From positions 393,818 to 457,817 of the forward strand of contig JAHDXL010000005.1 of NCBI GenBank assembly GCA_023382935.1: a DNA stretch of 64,000 nucleotides, read 5' to 3'. Shown one piece after another: positions 27,886 to 36,300 of the stretch (position 1 is the first letter of the stretch; every line of letters starts with the position of its first letter). The position numbers were made by a program, and so were the translations under genes. The DNA is from Phycisphaerales bacterium (GTDB lineage Bacteria > Planctomycetota > Phycisphaerae > Phycisphaerales > UBA1924). Under the pieces are notes generated by a model. That model saw nothing but the letters and a program-made list of their open reading frames with translations, was not told where the DNA came from and ran no database searches.

Positions 27886-28514
27886 GCTCCTTCGTTCGCC
27901 TCCTCGCCCCTGGCCAACTGTCTGAACAGCCACGCCCGGGCATATGTCCAGTCCAGGTTCACCGTCCGGGCCGAAACTCCCAGCGCCTCGGCCGTCTCCT
28001 CCACGCTCAGGCCGCCGAAGAAGCGCAGGTGAACCACATGGGCCACCCGAGGCCTTTCCTCTTCCAGGCGACGCAAGGCCTCGTCGATCGCAATGACTTC
28101 GTCGGAACGGTCATCACGGGCCAGGTCCGCCACGGCTGAGAATTCGAGGTCACGTCGCTTGAGACCCGGTCCGCCGCGTTTGAGTCGTGCCCGCCCCCGC
28201 GCGTGCTCGATGAGGATGCGCCGCATCGCCTCTGCGGCTGCGAAGAAGAACTGCTTGCGATTCACCCACGCAACCTCTCCCGGGCCCAAGAGGCGTGCAT
28301 AGGCCTCGTGGACGAGGGCGGTCGCCTGGAGCGTGTGGTCGCGCCGCTCCCCGGCCATTCGGGCCGCGGCGATCTGCCGCAACTGCTCATACACCAGCGG
28401 CAGGATCTGGCCCGACGCGGCGGCGTCGCCCTCGGCGGCCCGCTGAAAGAGGACCGTCAACTCCGCTGCTGCCCGGGAGGTTGCCCCCGAGTGGCTCTGA
28501 TCCGGGTCGGACAT
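27882..28514 (-). CDS. ECF-like RNA polymerase sigma factor
   Basis: This gives 210 residues from the ATG at 28514. Region 2 includes YEQLRQIAAARM and ALVHEAYARLL, with FFFAAAEAMRRILIEHAR. Region 4 has VVHLRFFGGLSVEETAEALGV then WTYARAWL. This is the ECF-like group often annotated sigma-70 with kinase partners in planctomycetes. It precedes the kinase/TPR gene with a 4-bp overlap. It probably directs transcription of a stress or surface-response set. Confidence 0.9.
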   Translation of the reverse strand: MSDPDQSHSGATSRAAAELTVLFQRAAEGDAAASGQILPLVYEQLRQIAAARMAGERRDHTLQATALVHEAYARLLGPGEVAWVNRKQFFFAAAEAMRRILIEHARGRARLKRGGPGLKRRDLEFSAVADLARDDRSDEVIAIDEALRRLEEERPRVAHVVHLRFFGGLSVEETAEALGVSARTVNLDWTYARAWLFRQLARGEEANEGA

Positions 28515-28650
28515 GGTGATGAGTGTAATCGCCCATCGCTGCAGAAGGCAGCGACGGGCAGTGCCGGATTCCACTTGGCCAAGGGTTCCCGGGGCGAACC
28601 GGTGTGCGATCTTGCCTCACTCCGATCGCTCTTCGACCTGTCTTGCTTGC

Positions 28651-28848
28651 TCAGTCACATCCGCGGCTGGATGCGTTCAGGTGCGCCAGTTCGTCGACGA
28701 GGTTGGCATCGCCGTTCATGTCGGCGGTGCAGGTTTCCTCTTGGTAGATCAGCAGGTCGGTGAGGAACAGATCCGGCGGCGAAACGTCCATTCCAGACAC
28801 GATGCCCAGACGCTCGGTCGTGAGGCTGGTCTCGGCAAGTCGTCGCAA
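28651..28848 (-). pseudogene. possible remnant of a secreted protein's dockerin-like tail
   Basis: A 65-codon frame, or 46 codons from an internal ATG at 28791, ends in TCTADMNGDANLVDELAHL and a short tail with a terminal GCD. This matches the Asp-rich C-terminal tails of secreted proteins in this lineage, such as the one in the metalloprotease gene here. There is no signal peptide or upstream domain. It could be a decayed gene end or a small intact protein. It is the only protein-like sequence in the 351-bp gap 28515-28865; the rest of that gap shows nothing clear. Confidence 0.3.
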
Positions 28849-28865
28849 CGGCGCCTGGGCTCGTA

Positions 28866-29672
28866 CTAGTCCTCATTCTCCAGCGTTGCCAGTGCCTGTT
28901 CGGTTGCGGCGGCGACTCGGGAGGCCGGGAGCATGGTGCGTGTGAAGATCATGCGTGAGTAGGGATTGGTGCTCGTCATCGCGTTCATTTCTTCTTCGTC
29001 GGGCAGTTGGAGCACGCCGAAGCCGAGCACGTTGCCGGCGACGTCGAAGACCGGCAGCCCGATGGTCACTTCCCCGCTGGCGATGAAGAGTTCGCGCGGC
29101 TTGGTGACCTTGGCGGCCACGCGGGCCGAAGAGACGTAGGGAGCGCGGTCGTAGAACTTGTCAAGTCTCCAGACCTGGAGGATTTCCTGTCCAAGCAGCG
29201 GCTTGGCGTCGTTCCTGAAAGAAACGTGCTTGAAAGTGAGAGGCTTGTCCGACTCGGTGACGAGGATGCGCAGCCACACCAGATCGAGTTCGCGGTCGCG
29301 CACGATGACTTGTGCGTCCAGTGCTTGCGTTTCGCCTGGGAGGATGATCTTGATCTCGCGCGGGCGGGCGGCCACGCCGAGGTACTCAGGCCCGAACATC
29401 ATGGCCGAAGAAACCAGCACGACACCGCTGGGGTCAATGGTCAGCCCGTCGATTTCCTCTTCTTCGGTGTCATCCTGGCCTTCATATGCCATGACGAACT
29501 TGACGGTGACCATGGCCGGGGCGACCTTCTCGACCAGCGACGCGTAGCCGTGATCGTCGGCCGACATGTCAACCGCAGGAGAGAGTGGGGCGGGATTGCC
29601 TTCGGGTGCGTGTCCGAGGCCGGGGGCGAGGGCAAACGCGCCGCACACGGCGCTCAGGGCGAGAATGGACAT
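28866..29672 (-). CDS. degenerate HtrA-like (trypsin-fold) secreted protein
   Basis: This gives 268 residues from the ATG at 29672 (GGAG upstream) with a signal peptide. The segment SLVEKVAPAMVTVKFV, then GLTIDPSGVVLVSSAMMFG, follows the HtrA protease pattern, in which the His normally sits in LTNAHV. Here that site reads VSSAMM. The Asp-containing strand (ELDLVWLRI) is kept, but the GNSGGP serine loop is replaced by ASGEVTIGLPVFD. It should bind but not cleave. It lies 52 bp behind the active HtrA-like protease gene, and is probably its paralogue and partner. Confidence 0.7.
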   Translation of the reverse strand: MSILALSAVCGAFALAPGLGHAPEGNPAPLSPAVDMSADDHGYASLVEKVAPAMVTVKFVMAYEGQDDTEEEEIDGLTIDPSGVVLVSSAMMFGPEYLGVAARPREIKIILPGETQALDAQVIVRDRELDLVWLRILVTESDKPLTFKHVSFRNDAKPLLGQEILQVWRLDKFYDRAPYVSSARVAAKVTKPRELFIASGEVTIGLPVFDVAGNVLGFGVLQLPDEEEMNAMTSTNPYSRMIFTRTMLPASRVAAATEQALATLENED

Positions 29673-29724
29673 GCAGTCTCCTTGTGGTGGTCGCGCCACG
29701 GCGCGTCCAAAGTGTGTGTGAATC

Positions 29725-31830
29725 TCACTCAGTCGGTTCGCCTGACGCGGGGTTGGCTTCGAGGACCGGGGTCCACTCGGGCTCGACGAAGCGGAACGAG
29801 GTTCGCGGCCCGCGCAGCACGCGGATGACCACGCGCTCAGGGCGGGCCTCGGCGACGGACTTCATCGCCGCGTTGTAGTCGGTCAGGTTGTGGACCTCGT
29901 GCTCGTCGATCTGTTGCACCAAGTCGCCCGCGAGGATTCCGGCCGACGCCGCCCAGCCGCCACGCTCGACGTCATCCACGATGACGCCCCTCACCTCGTC
30001 GGTCCAGCGATTGTCGATGCGGTCGAAGAAGGTGATTGCACGGACGGTCAGCCCAAAATCGCGGTTCTTCTCTCGTTTGGCTTCTTCCGGGCGTGTGCGC
30101 GATCGCTCAAGTTTGACCGCCACATCCACCGTCTGGCCGTCGCGGACCACGCTGAGGATCGCGTTGGAGCCCACGTCGAGCCGGCGGATTTCGCGTCCGA
30201 ACATGCCCGCCTGCTCGATGGCGGATGGTTGGACCGCGACTCCGTTGATCTGCGTGATGATTTCGCCGACGCGCAGGTCGGCCTCGGCGGCTGTTGTGCC
30301 TGGATAGATGCGTGTGATGCGGAAGCCCAGGTGATCGGGGCTGGGCAAGTGTCGGGCCAGATCGGGCACCACCGGCTGCGTGTCAATGCCCAACCATGCA
30401 CGCGGCAGGTCGCGCGGGGGATCGGCTGAGTCGGGCATGCTGGTGCGCAGGGCTGTGATAAGTTGGCTGTCGCCGCGCGAGAACTCGACGAGCACGTAGG
30501 CGGGACGGTTGGGATCGGAATCGAGTTGCGAGTAGATGTCGACGAGGTCGCGGATGCTCTGCACCACTTTCCCGTCGATCGCGCGGATGACGTCGCCCGA
30601 CTGGAGCGGCGGCTCGGCCAACTGCGCCGGCATTCCGCTCCGCGTGCTCTCGACCATCGCGCCATCGGTCGAGGGCAGCATGCGCCAGGCGGCCTCGTAG
30701 GGGGTGATCTGGTTGACGGTCAGGCCCCACTTGCGCAGCGAGACCTTCTCTCCCTCATCCAGTTCAAGCCGCCTCGTCATGATGCTCGTCGATCCGGGCA
30801 CACCCTTGCGTTCGTATTCGACGTGCAGTGTCTGTCCGACCGGGTAAGAGGCGATCAACGCGAGCAAATCGGGCACTTCTTCCGGAAAGCGCACCGTCTG
30901 CGGCTTTCCGTCGATGGTGATCAACACGTCACCCGCCCGCAGTCCGGCTTCAAAGGCCGGGCCGTCCGCATCCACCGAGTCGATGAACACTCCGCGGTCA
31001 AGCCCGGTTCGCTCCAGGTGCTTCAAGCCGACGCCGATCCAGCTCCGGTTGACCTGCCCGTGCATGCGCAGTTGCTCAACCACGTCGCGGGCGATGTTGC
31101 TGGGCGTTGCAAATCCGTTGCCTGATCCGCCGCGCGTGTTGATGCCGATGATCTGCCCGTCCATGCTGACCAGCGGCCCGCCGGAGTTCCCGGGGTTGAT
31201 CAGCGCGTCGTGCTGGATCCATGACGTGAAGATGCCCGTGCGCTGCGAGCCCCAACCCAGTTGCAGGTCTTCCACGTCATTGGAAGGCCCGCCGGTGAAC
31301 ACGCGGTCGGGGTTGGCCACGATGCCCAGCGTCACGGTGCGGTCGAGCGCGAAGGGCGAGCCCATCGCCAGCACCAAGTCGCCGGTGCGCAGGTGGCTGC
31401 TGTCGCCGAACGACGCGTGTGGAAGCCCGTTTGCGTACCCGCGGACGGAGGAAGCATCGAGTTGCAGCAGCGCCAGGTCGGTCCACGGATCCTCGCCGAT
31501 CAGCGTCGCGACCACGCGCTGCTTGTCGGCCAATGTGCAGAAGAAGCGGCGGCCCTTGTCGGTGACGTGAGCGTTGGTGAGCACCAGTCCCGATGGGTCG
31601 ATGATCGTCCCGGAGCCCGTTGAGGTGATCTTGCTCTCCTGCCCCGCCCAGTGCTCGACGGCCTGCACCTCGATGTGCACCAATGCGGGAAAGACAGCGT
31701 CGCGAGCACCGGCGATCATGTCTCGCAATCCGGCCCGGACCTGATCGGATGGCACGGCGGGCTGCATGCCGACGGCCTGGCCACGAATGCCTGAAACAGA
31801 CAAGAGCAACGCGACAACCAGATTCGGCAT
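29725..31830 (-). CDS. HtrA/Deg-like serine protease with several PDZ domains
   Basis: This gives 701 residues from the ATG at 31830 (GGAAAG upstream) with a signal peptide. The catalytic triad is H88 (LTNAHV), D118 (WTDLALL) and S216 (NPGNSGGPL). At least three PDZ-type regions follow: GVFIDSVDADGPAFEAGLRAGD, then ITRIYPGTTAAEADLRVGE, then RGVIVDDVERGGWAASAG, with a degenerate one in between. That is more than the usual two. The likely role is periplasmic quality control. The same-strand pseudo-protease gene follows directly. Confidence 0.9.
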   Translation of the reverse strand: MPNLVVALLLSVSGIRGQAVGMQPAVPSDQVRAGLRDMIAGARDAVFPALVHIEVQAVEHWAGQESKITSTGSGTIIDPSGLVLTNAHVTDKGRRFFCTLADKQRVVATLIGEDPWTDLALLQLDASSVRGYANGLPHASFGDSSHLRTGDLVLAMGSPFALDRTVTLGIVANPDRVFTGGPSNDVEDLQLGWGSQRTGIFTSWIQHDALINPGNSGGPLVSMDGQIIGINTRGGSGNGFATPSNIARDVVEQLRMHGQVNRSWIGVGLKHLERTGLDRGVFIDSVDADGPAFEAGLRAGDVLITIDGKPQTVRFPEEVPDLLALIASYPVGQTLHVEYERKGVPGSTSIMTRRLELDEGEKVSLRKWGLTVNQITPYEAAWRMLPSTDGAMVESTRSGMPAQLAEPPLQSGDVIRAIDGKVVQSIRDLVDIYSQLDSDPNRPAYVLVEFSRGDSQLITALRTSMPDSADPPRDLPRAWLGIDTQPVVPDLARHLPSPDHLGFRITRIYPGTTAAEADLRVGEIITQINGVAVQPSAIEQAGMFGREIRRLDVGSNAILSVVRDGQTVDVAVKLERSRTRPEEAKREKNRDFGLTVRAITFFDRIDNRWTDEVRGVIVDDVERGGWAASAGILAGDLVQQIDEHEVHNLTDYNAAMKSVAEARPERVVIRVLRGPRTSFRFVEPEWTPVLEANPASGEPTE

Positions 31831-31907
31831 GACTTTCCGGTTCAAGCAATCCTCCGATCGGGTGGGCGGCAGCGCTGGTGACGGGCTTGGCACCGTATCC
31901 TATCAGT

Positions 31908-33470
31908 ATGCGGAGTACCACTTCAGTCGTCGCCGGGCTCTTGATGGCGCTGTGCATACCCATTGCGAGGGGCCAAGCCCGTGTGCAGGCGGAGGCGAGC
32001 GTGCATTCGCCGCCCGCGTTGAGGCACGTCGAAGCCCTTGGATGGATGGGCCAGGGTCAACTCATCGCTTCGGTGGGCACGGGGCCCTGGAGCCCGACGA
32101 GCGCCCTGTACGCGATCGACCCGGGCAGCACCGGAACACTGGACCCGATGTTGGCGATGGTGCATCTGCCTGACGCGGTGACGCTTCCGACGCGCGTGAT
32201 CGGCTTGTCGCAAGGCCCCTGGGCCGGGCAGATGCTCGTCGCCGACCAGCCGACGGGTGCGTTCTATCGCGTGCAGGCTGAGTCGATCAATGGCGTCTGG
32301 CAGGGATGTGTCTTCCCGACGTCGATCACGGGCGGCGGCTCTTTGGCGGACGTCGCGGCAGGCGCGGGCGGTGGCATCCTGATCGTCTCGCGTCCCGGTG
32401 GAGACAGCGCCGCCCGGGTGCGAGCGCTCGATCTTCCGCCCTCATTTGCGGGCGCGATCGAGCGTATGGAGGCCATTCCCGGCGGTTTCCGGCTGACCTT
32501 CCATGAGCCCATGTCCCGTCGCTCGATGGAGAGCAGGGAGGCGTTCGCCGTCGAGCAGTGGTATGTCGTGCCCACGCCCGCCGGGGGTGTGGCCAGGTGC
32601 GAAGCGCAGCCGCTCCAAGTGGCCGAGGCCCGAGCCACCAGTGACAGGACGGTCGAACTCATGCTTGCGGGCCTGGCCCCCGGGCGCATTGTACACATAC
32701 GCGCCAACGTACAGATTGATCGCGCGGGCTCGCCCGCTCCGGCCGCCTGCGAGGTCTGGTACACGCTCCGCGAAATGCCGACTTCGCCCGAGCATCCCGC
32801 GCCCGACCTGCGTGTGCTCGTGTTCAGCAAGACGGCCGGCTTCCGGCACTCGTCGATACCCGACGGTATCCAGTCCATCCGGGCGCTCGGTCGGCAGTAT
32901 GGCTTCGATGTGCATACAACCGAAGACGCCGCGTACTTCAATGACGCGTTGCTTCCCTGCTATGCCGCGGTGATCTTCCTGAGCACCACCGGCGACGTGC
33001 TCGACGCCGATCAGCAGGCCGCGTTCGAGCGCTACATCCGTGCGGGCGGCGGGTACGTCGGCGTCCACGCCGCCAGCGACACGGAGTACGAATGGCCGTG
33101 GTACGGCAAACTGGTGGGGGCCTACTTCCTCGGGCATCCCGCCATCCAGGATGCGACGATTCGCGTGCTGGATCGCGAGCACATCGCCACCAACATGCTC
33201 CCTGCCGACTGGCCCCGGCGCGACGAGTGGTACAACTTCCGCTCCAAACCCGGACACGTCCATGTGCTGGCCAACCTTGACGAAACGACCTACTCCGGCG
33301 GAACCATGAACAACGACCACCCGATCGCGTGGTGTCACGAGTTTGACGGCGGGCGGGCCTTCTACACCGCGGGAGGACACACCGAGGAGTCCTTCGCTGA
33401 AGATCTGTTCCTGCGACATCTGGCCGGCGGCATTTATTGGGCTTCCGGGCGGACGCACCTGCCGGAATAG
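31908..33470 (+). CDS. secreted protein with C-terminal ThuA-like domain
   Basis: This gives 520 residues from the ATG at 31908, with a signal peptide (VAGLLMALCIPIARG). The N-half (about 40-300) is beta-rich, with GQGQLIASVGTG and GQMLVADQPTG suggesting blades of a propeller. From about 305, RVLVFSKTAGFRHSSIPDGI opens a ThuA/trehalose-utilisation-like glutamine-amidotransferase-fold domain ending in DLFLRHLAGGIYWA. ThuA domains in planctomycetes are common in carbohydrate-related secreted proteins, with substrates mostly unknown. It is divergent from the HtrA-like gene. Confidence 0.8.
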   Translation: MRSTTSVVAGLLMALCIPIARGQARVQAEASVHSPPALRHVEALGWMGQGQLIASVGTGPWSPTSALYAIDPGSTGTLDPMLAMVHLPDAVTLPTRVIGLSQGPWAGQMLVADQPTGAFYRVQAESINGVWQGCVFPTSITGGGSLADVAAGAGGGILIVSRPGGDSAARVRALDLPPSFAGAIERMEAIPGGFRLTFHEPMSRRSMESREAFAVEQWYVVPTPAGGVARCEAQPLQVAEARATSDRTVELMLAGLAPGRIVHIRANVQIDRAGSPAPAACEVWYTLREMPTSPEHPAPDLRVLVFSKTAGFRHSSIPDGIQSIRALGRQYGFDVHTTEDAAYFNDALLPCYAAVIFLSTTGDVLDADQQAAFERYIRAGGGYVGVHAASDTEYEWPWYGKLVGAYFLGHPAIQDATIRVLDREHIATNMLPADWPRRDEWYNFRSKPGHVHVLANLDETTYSGGTMNNDHPIAWCHEFDGGRAFYTAGGHTEESFAEDLFLRHLAGGIYWASGRTHLPE

Positions 33471-33541
33471 GGTGCTCCGTTGGCGTTTCGAGTTTTCTGC
33501 AATCGGTGATTTTCCCGCCGCTGGCTCCACTAGGTGACGTT

Positions 33542-33564
33542 GAAGAGGTGAAAGGAGCCTCTTC
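33542..33564 (+). promoter_or_regulatory. hairpin presenting the ribosome site in its loop
   Basis: GAAGAGG and CCTCTTC form a 7-bp stem. The loop TGAAAGGAG contains the ribosome-binding sequence AAAGGAG. The ATG of the next gene follows the stem directly. This could set translation of the gene at 33565. Confidence 0.5.
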
Positions 33565-34776
33565 ATGCGTCCAAACCGACTCGTTCTCGCTGCGGCCGCC
33601 GGGTTGGCGACCTGTCTGGTCCCTGCCCCAATCGCATTGGCGCAGAATCAACAGCCCGTTCCTGCCCTCAACCAGACCCCCGCCAGCGAGCCGGAACTGG
33701 TCAACATTGACTTTGCCGGGGGCACGCTGGGAGAGTTTGTCAAGGCCATGCGCCAGGCCGCGGCCCCCGCCCAAGTCAACGTCATCCTGCGCGGCGGAGC
33801 CGAGGCTATTGGGGTGCCGGCCGTCAGCCTTCGCAACGTCACGATCTCGTCGGCGCTGGATGCGATCTGCCCGAGTGATCAGGCGAGTATCAACTCGGTT
33901 CAGAAGTCGGGTGCGCCGATTCATGTGATCGAAGGCCGACGCCGACTTCCCCCTTCGCCCGATGTCGGCGGCGAATTTGTTCGACCATATCAGGGTGTCT
34001 ACACCGACGCCGCGGCCTCGGTCCCTTCGATCCTCCGCATCTACTCGGTCCGGGACATCCTCTCCGGCGACATTCAACTCTCAGCCATCATGGACGCGGC
34101 GAAGACCGCGCTTGGCGTGCAACGTGAGCAGCCCCAGCCCGAACTGCTGTTCCACGAAGACAGCGGGGTACTGATCGTCCGCGGCACTGACGCCCAGCAT
34201 GGCATTGTCAGTGAACTGCTCAAGACGCTCGAGCGCGACGCCGAGCGGGCCCGTGTCACGGCCGAGCATGAAGCCAGCGTGTCGTTTGCGACCCAGGAGC
34301 GATTGCGGGCCATGCAGGCCGAGATCGAGCAGAATCAACTGGAAGTCGAACGCAAGCGTGCTCAACTTGCCCATCTCCAGGAGGCCTCGCAGCAAGGACT
34401 GGCCAGCAATGATGAACTCCTTCAGGCGACCTTCGAACTCAGGCAGACGGAGTCGCGCTCCCGGCACTTGCAGGCCGAACTTGAGGCGATGCGCAAGCAG
34501 TCCGAGGCATCGACGAACTGGCGCACGGGAGTGGACTCCTCCGACGCCGCGCCGCCCGTCGAGGGATCGAGCCGATTCACGGCCAGGCACCCCAAGCAGG
34601 TGCGGGAACTGGTGGAGGCTCTCGTGGCCGTCACCAGCGTCAATCCACAGTCACGAATTCTCGGGTTCGAAATGCAGGATGGCCGCATCGTGGTGCGGTA
34701 TGCTGGAAGCAAGAAAGGAGTTGAGCATCTCGCACACGTCTGCAAACTCATTGAGTTGCTCGATCAGGGCGATTGA
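33565..34776 (+). CDS. secreted STN-like/coiled-coil protein
   Basis: This gives 403 residues with a signal peptide ending at IALA|Q. Residues 45-95 (NIDFAGGTLGEFVKAM, NVILRGG) resemble the short secretin/TonB N-terminal (STN) fold. A second small mixed domain, SILRIYSVRDIL to LLFHEDSGVLIVRG, follows. Residues about 215-315 form a long charged coiled coil. A final globular stretch ends in IELLDQGD. No enzyme motif is seen. It sits just before an ECF sigma factor, whose start lies 16 bp past its stop. STN domains often sense and signal to ECF factors. Confidence 0.55.
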   Translation: MRPNRLVLAAAAGLATCLVPAPIALAQNQQPVPALNQTPASEPELVNIDFAGGTLGEFVKAMRQAAAPAQVNVILRGGAEAIGVPAVSLRNVTISSALDAICPSDQASINSVQKSGAPIHVIEGRRRLPPSPDVGGEFVRPYQGVYTDAAASVPSILRIYSVRDILSGDIQLSAIMDAAKTALGVQREQPQPELLFHEDSGVLIVRGTDAQHGIVSELLKTLERDAERARVTAEHEASVSFATQERLRAMQAEIEQNQLEVERKRAQLAHLQEASQQGLASNDELLQATFELRQTESRSRHLQAELEAMRKQSEASTNWRTGVDSSDAAPPVEGSSRFTARHPKQVRELVEALVAVTSVNPQSRILGFEMQDGRIVVRYAGSKKGVEHLAHVCKLIELLDQGD

Positions 34777-34792
34777 CCACCTCGCCCAGACT

Positions 34793-35392
34793 GTGCCGTT
34801 TGAGCACTCCACTTCGGTCCACCCTGCCGACGAGGCCGCGCGTCTTCTGACGCGTGGCGTTGCGCAAGGACATCCACGGGCCGTCGCCGACTTCTATGAG
34901 CAGTGGTTTGATTTCGCCCTGCGTCTTGCGCATCGAGCCTCGCGGCGTGACGAGTCGTTTGCGCTCGACATTGTGCAGGACGTGATGATCAAGGCGGCCC
35001 GATCCATGCCCGAACTTGAATCGCGCGCCGCGATCGAGCGCTGGCTGACGCGAGTGGTGTGCAACGCCGTCGTGGATCGGCTGCGATCAGAGCGCCGGCG
35101 TCGGCGCCGGGAGGCGCAGGTCGAACAGTCTGCGCCGATCGCTTCCGATGCGGGCGCCAGCGAGTGGGTGCGTGAGCAGTTGAGGCTTCTGCACGATGAC
35201 GATGCGTTGCTTGTGCGCTTGCGCTACGCCGGTGCGATGAAACTGCGAGGGGTGGGGCAGGCGATGGACCTGTCGGCCGACGCCGTCCGGGGCCGACTGC
35301 GCGGGACTCTGTCCGCCCTGCGGCGACGCGCCGAGGAAGGAGATTCCGATGCTCACGGACATGGACAAGACACCCGACCGCGAACGCCGTGA
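34793..35392 (+). CDS. ECF sigma factor
   Basis: This gives 199 residues from a GTG at 34793; no good ribosome site is visible, so the start is tentative. Region 2 (FYEQWFDFALRLAHRASR to FALDIVQDVMIKAA) includes the conserved DIVQDV. Region 4 (LVRLRYAGAMKLRGVGQAMDLSADAVRGRLRG) gives the DNA-binding helix. The C-terminal tail overlaps the next gene by 44 bp. The arrangement, sigma factor followed by a membrane protein, is that of an ECF/anti-sigma pair. Confidence 0.85.
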   Translation: MPFEHSTSVHPADEAARLLTRGVAQGHPRAVADFYEQWFDFALRLAHRASRRDESFALDIVQDVMIKAARSMPELESRAAIERWLTRVVCNAVVDRLRSERRRRRREAQVEQSAPIASDAGASEWVREQLRLLHDDDALLVRLRYAGAMKLRGVGQAMDLSADAVRGRLRGTLSALRRRAEEGDSDAHGHGQDTRPRTP

Positions 35393-35810
35393 GGAGATCC
35401 TGGGCGCAATGCTCCGGGCCGCTGCGGCGCGACGTCGCCAGCGGGCGCTCTGCCGGGGTGCGATGTGGTGCGTTCCGCTGGCCGTCGCGGGAGGGGTGCT
35501 CATTCTTACCAGCCCAGGACGCGGCATGCCGCAGCGAAGCCCTTCGGCGCAGGGAGGCGAGGCGCCGCCCCTGCCCCAGCCGGGCCCGTCGACGGCCTTC
35601 GCCGCGGGCGGAAGTTCCAGCGTCATGGACCTGGCTCACGCCATTGTCGATCGCCGCATTTCAGACGACGAACTGGCCAGTCTGCTGCGGGAAAGCGGGA
35701 GTCAGATGGGGTTGGTGCGGGTCGGGCACGAGGTACGCCTGGTGCCTTGGAACCCCGCCTCGGACAAAGACTCCAATTCTGTGCCGACGACGATCGACCC
35801 CGCGTCCTAG
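35349..35810 (+). CDS. single-pass membrane protein, probable anti-sigma factor
   Basis: This gives 153 residues from the ATG at 35349 with GGAG upstream. An Arg-rich cytoplasmic N-terminus (about 1-38) precedes one membrane helix (AMWCVPLAVAGGVLILTS), then a Pro/Ser-rich stalk and a small C-terminal domain. It overlaps the end of the ECF sigma-factor gene by 44 bp, which points to co-translation. The topology matches anti-sigma factors, but the zinc anti-sigma motif is absent, so the role is inferred from position. Confidence 0.6.
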   Translation: MLTDMDKTPDRERREEILGAMLRAAAARRRQRALCRGAMWCVPLAVAGGVLILTSPGRGMPQRSPSAQGGEAPPLPQPGPSTAFAAGGSSSVMDLAHAIVDRRISDDELASLLRESGSQMGLVRVGHEVRLVPWNPASDKDSNSVPTTIDPAS

Positions 35811-35820
35811 CGTTGGCTGC

Positions 35821-36300
35821 ATGTGGTGGGTGACGCTGTCTTCGGACAAACAGCAGGCGGTGAGCCAGGCGCTGGCGCTCACGCTGGTCGTCGCGGGTCT
35901 GCTTGTGGCCGTAGTGGTGGGTATGCTCGCCTACAGCGTGCTCCGCCGCCGACGTGAGCGCTCGATGTCTCCCACGCGCCAGCCGAGCAAGCGCCTGGAC
36001 GCATGGTCGGCCGCGGCGGAGCGCGTGCAGTATGAGCGCAGGGCCGACGAGTTTGAGGACGATGACGACGACACCGACGCCGACGAGTCGACGTGGTACG
36101 ACGACTCCGACGAGTCGTCGTGGGATGAAGATGACGACGACGATGATGAAGACGTGAGCGAGGGCGGCTCATCTTCGGGCCCGCACCCTCCACGCCCCAC
36201 CTCCGGGCCGCTTCCGCCCGAAAACCCGCCCGATGACGACTCGTTCAACGACGACGACATACCCGGCAGCAGGCTGGACTGGAAACCTAGGGACCCCTGA
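35821..36300 (+). CDS. membrane protein with acidic disordered tail
   Basis: This gives 159 residues. A single membrane helix (ALALTLVVAGLLVAVVVGML) is followed by an Arg-rich anchor (LRRRRERS). A long Asp/Glu/Ser-rich stretch of more than 40 residues and a Pro-rich end follow. No family is recognised. It starts 10 bp after the anti-sigma-like gene and is probably in the same transcript. Its last 14 bp overlap the end of the convergent esterase gene. The highly acidic tail would sit in one compartment and may bind cations or basic partners. Confidence 0.6.
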   Translation: MWWVTLSSDKQQAVSQALALTLVVAGLLVAVVVGMLAYSVLRRRRERSMSPTRQPSKRLDAWSAAAERVQYERRADEFEDDDDDTDADESTWYDDSDESSWDEDDDDDDEDVSEGGSSSGPHPPRPTSGPLPPENPPDDDSFNDDDIPGSRLDWKPRDP

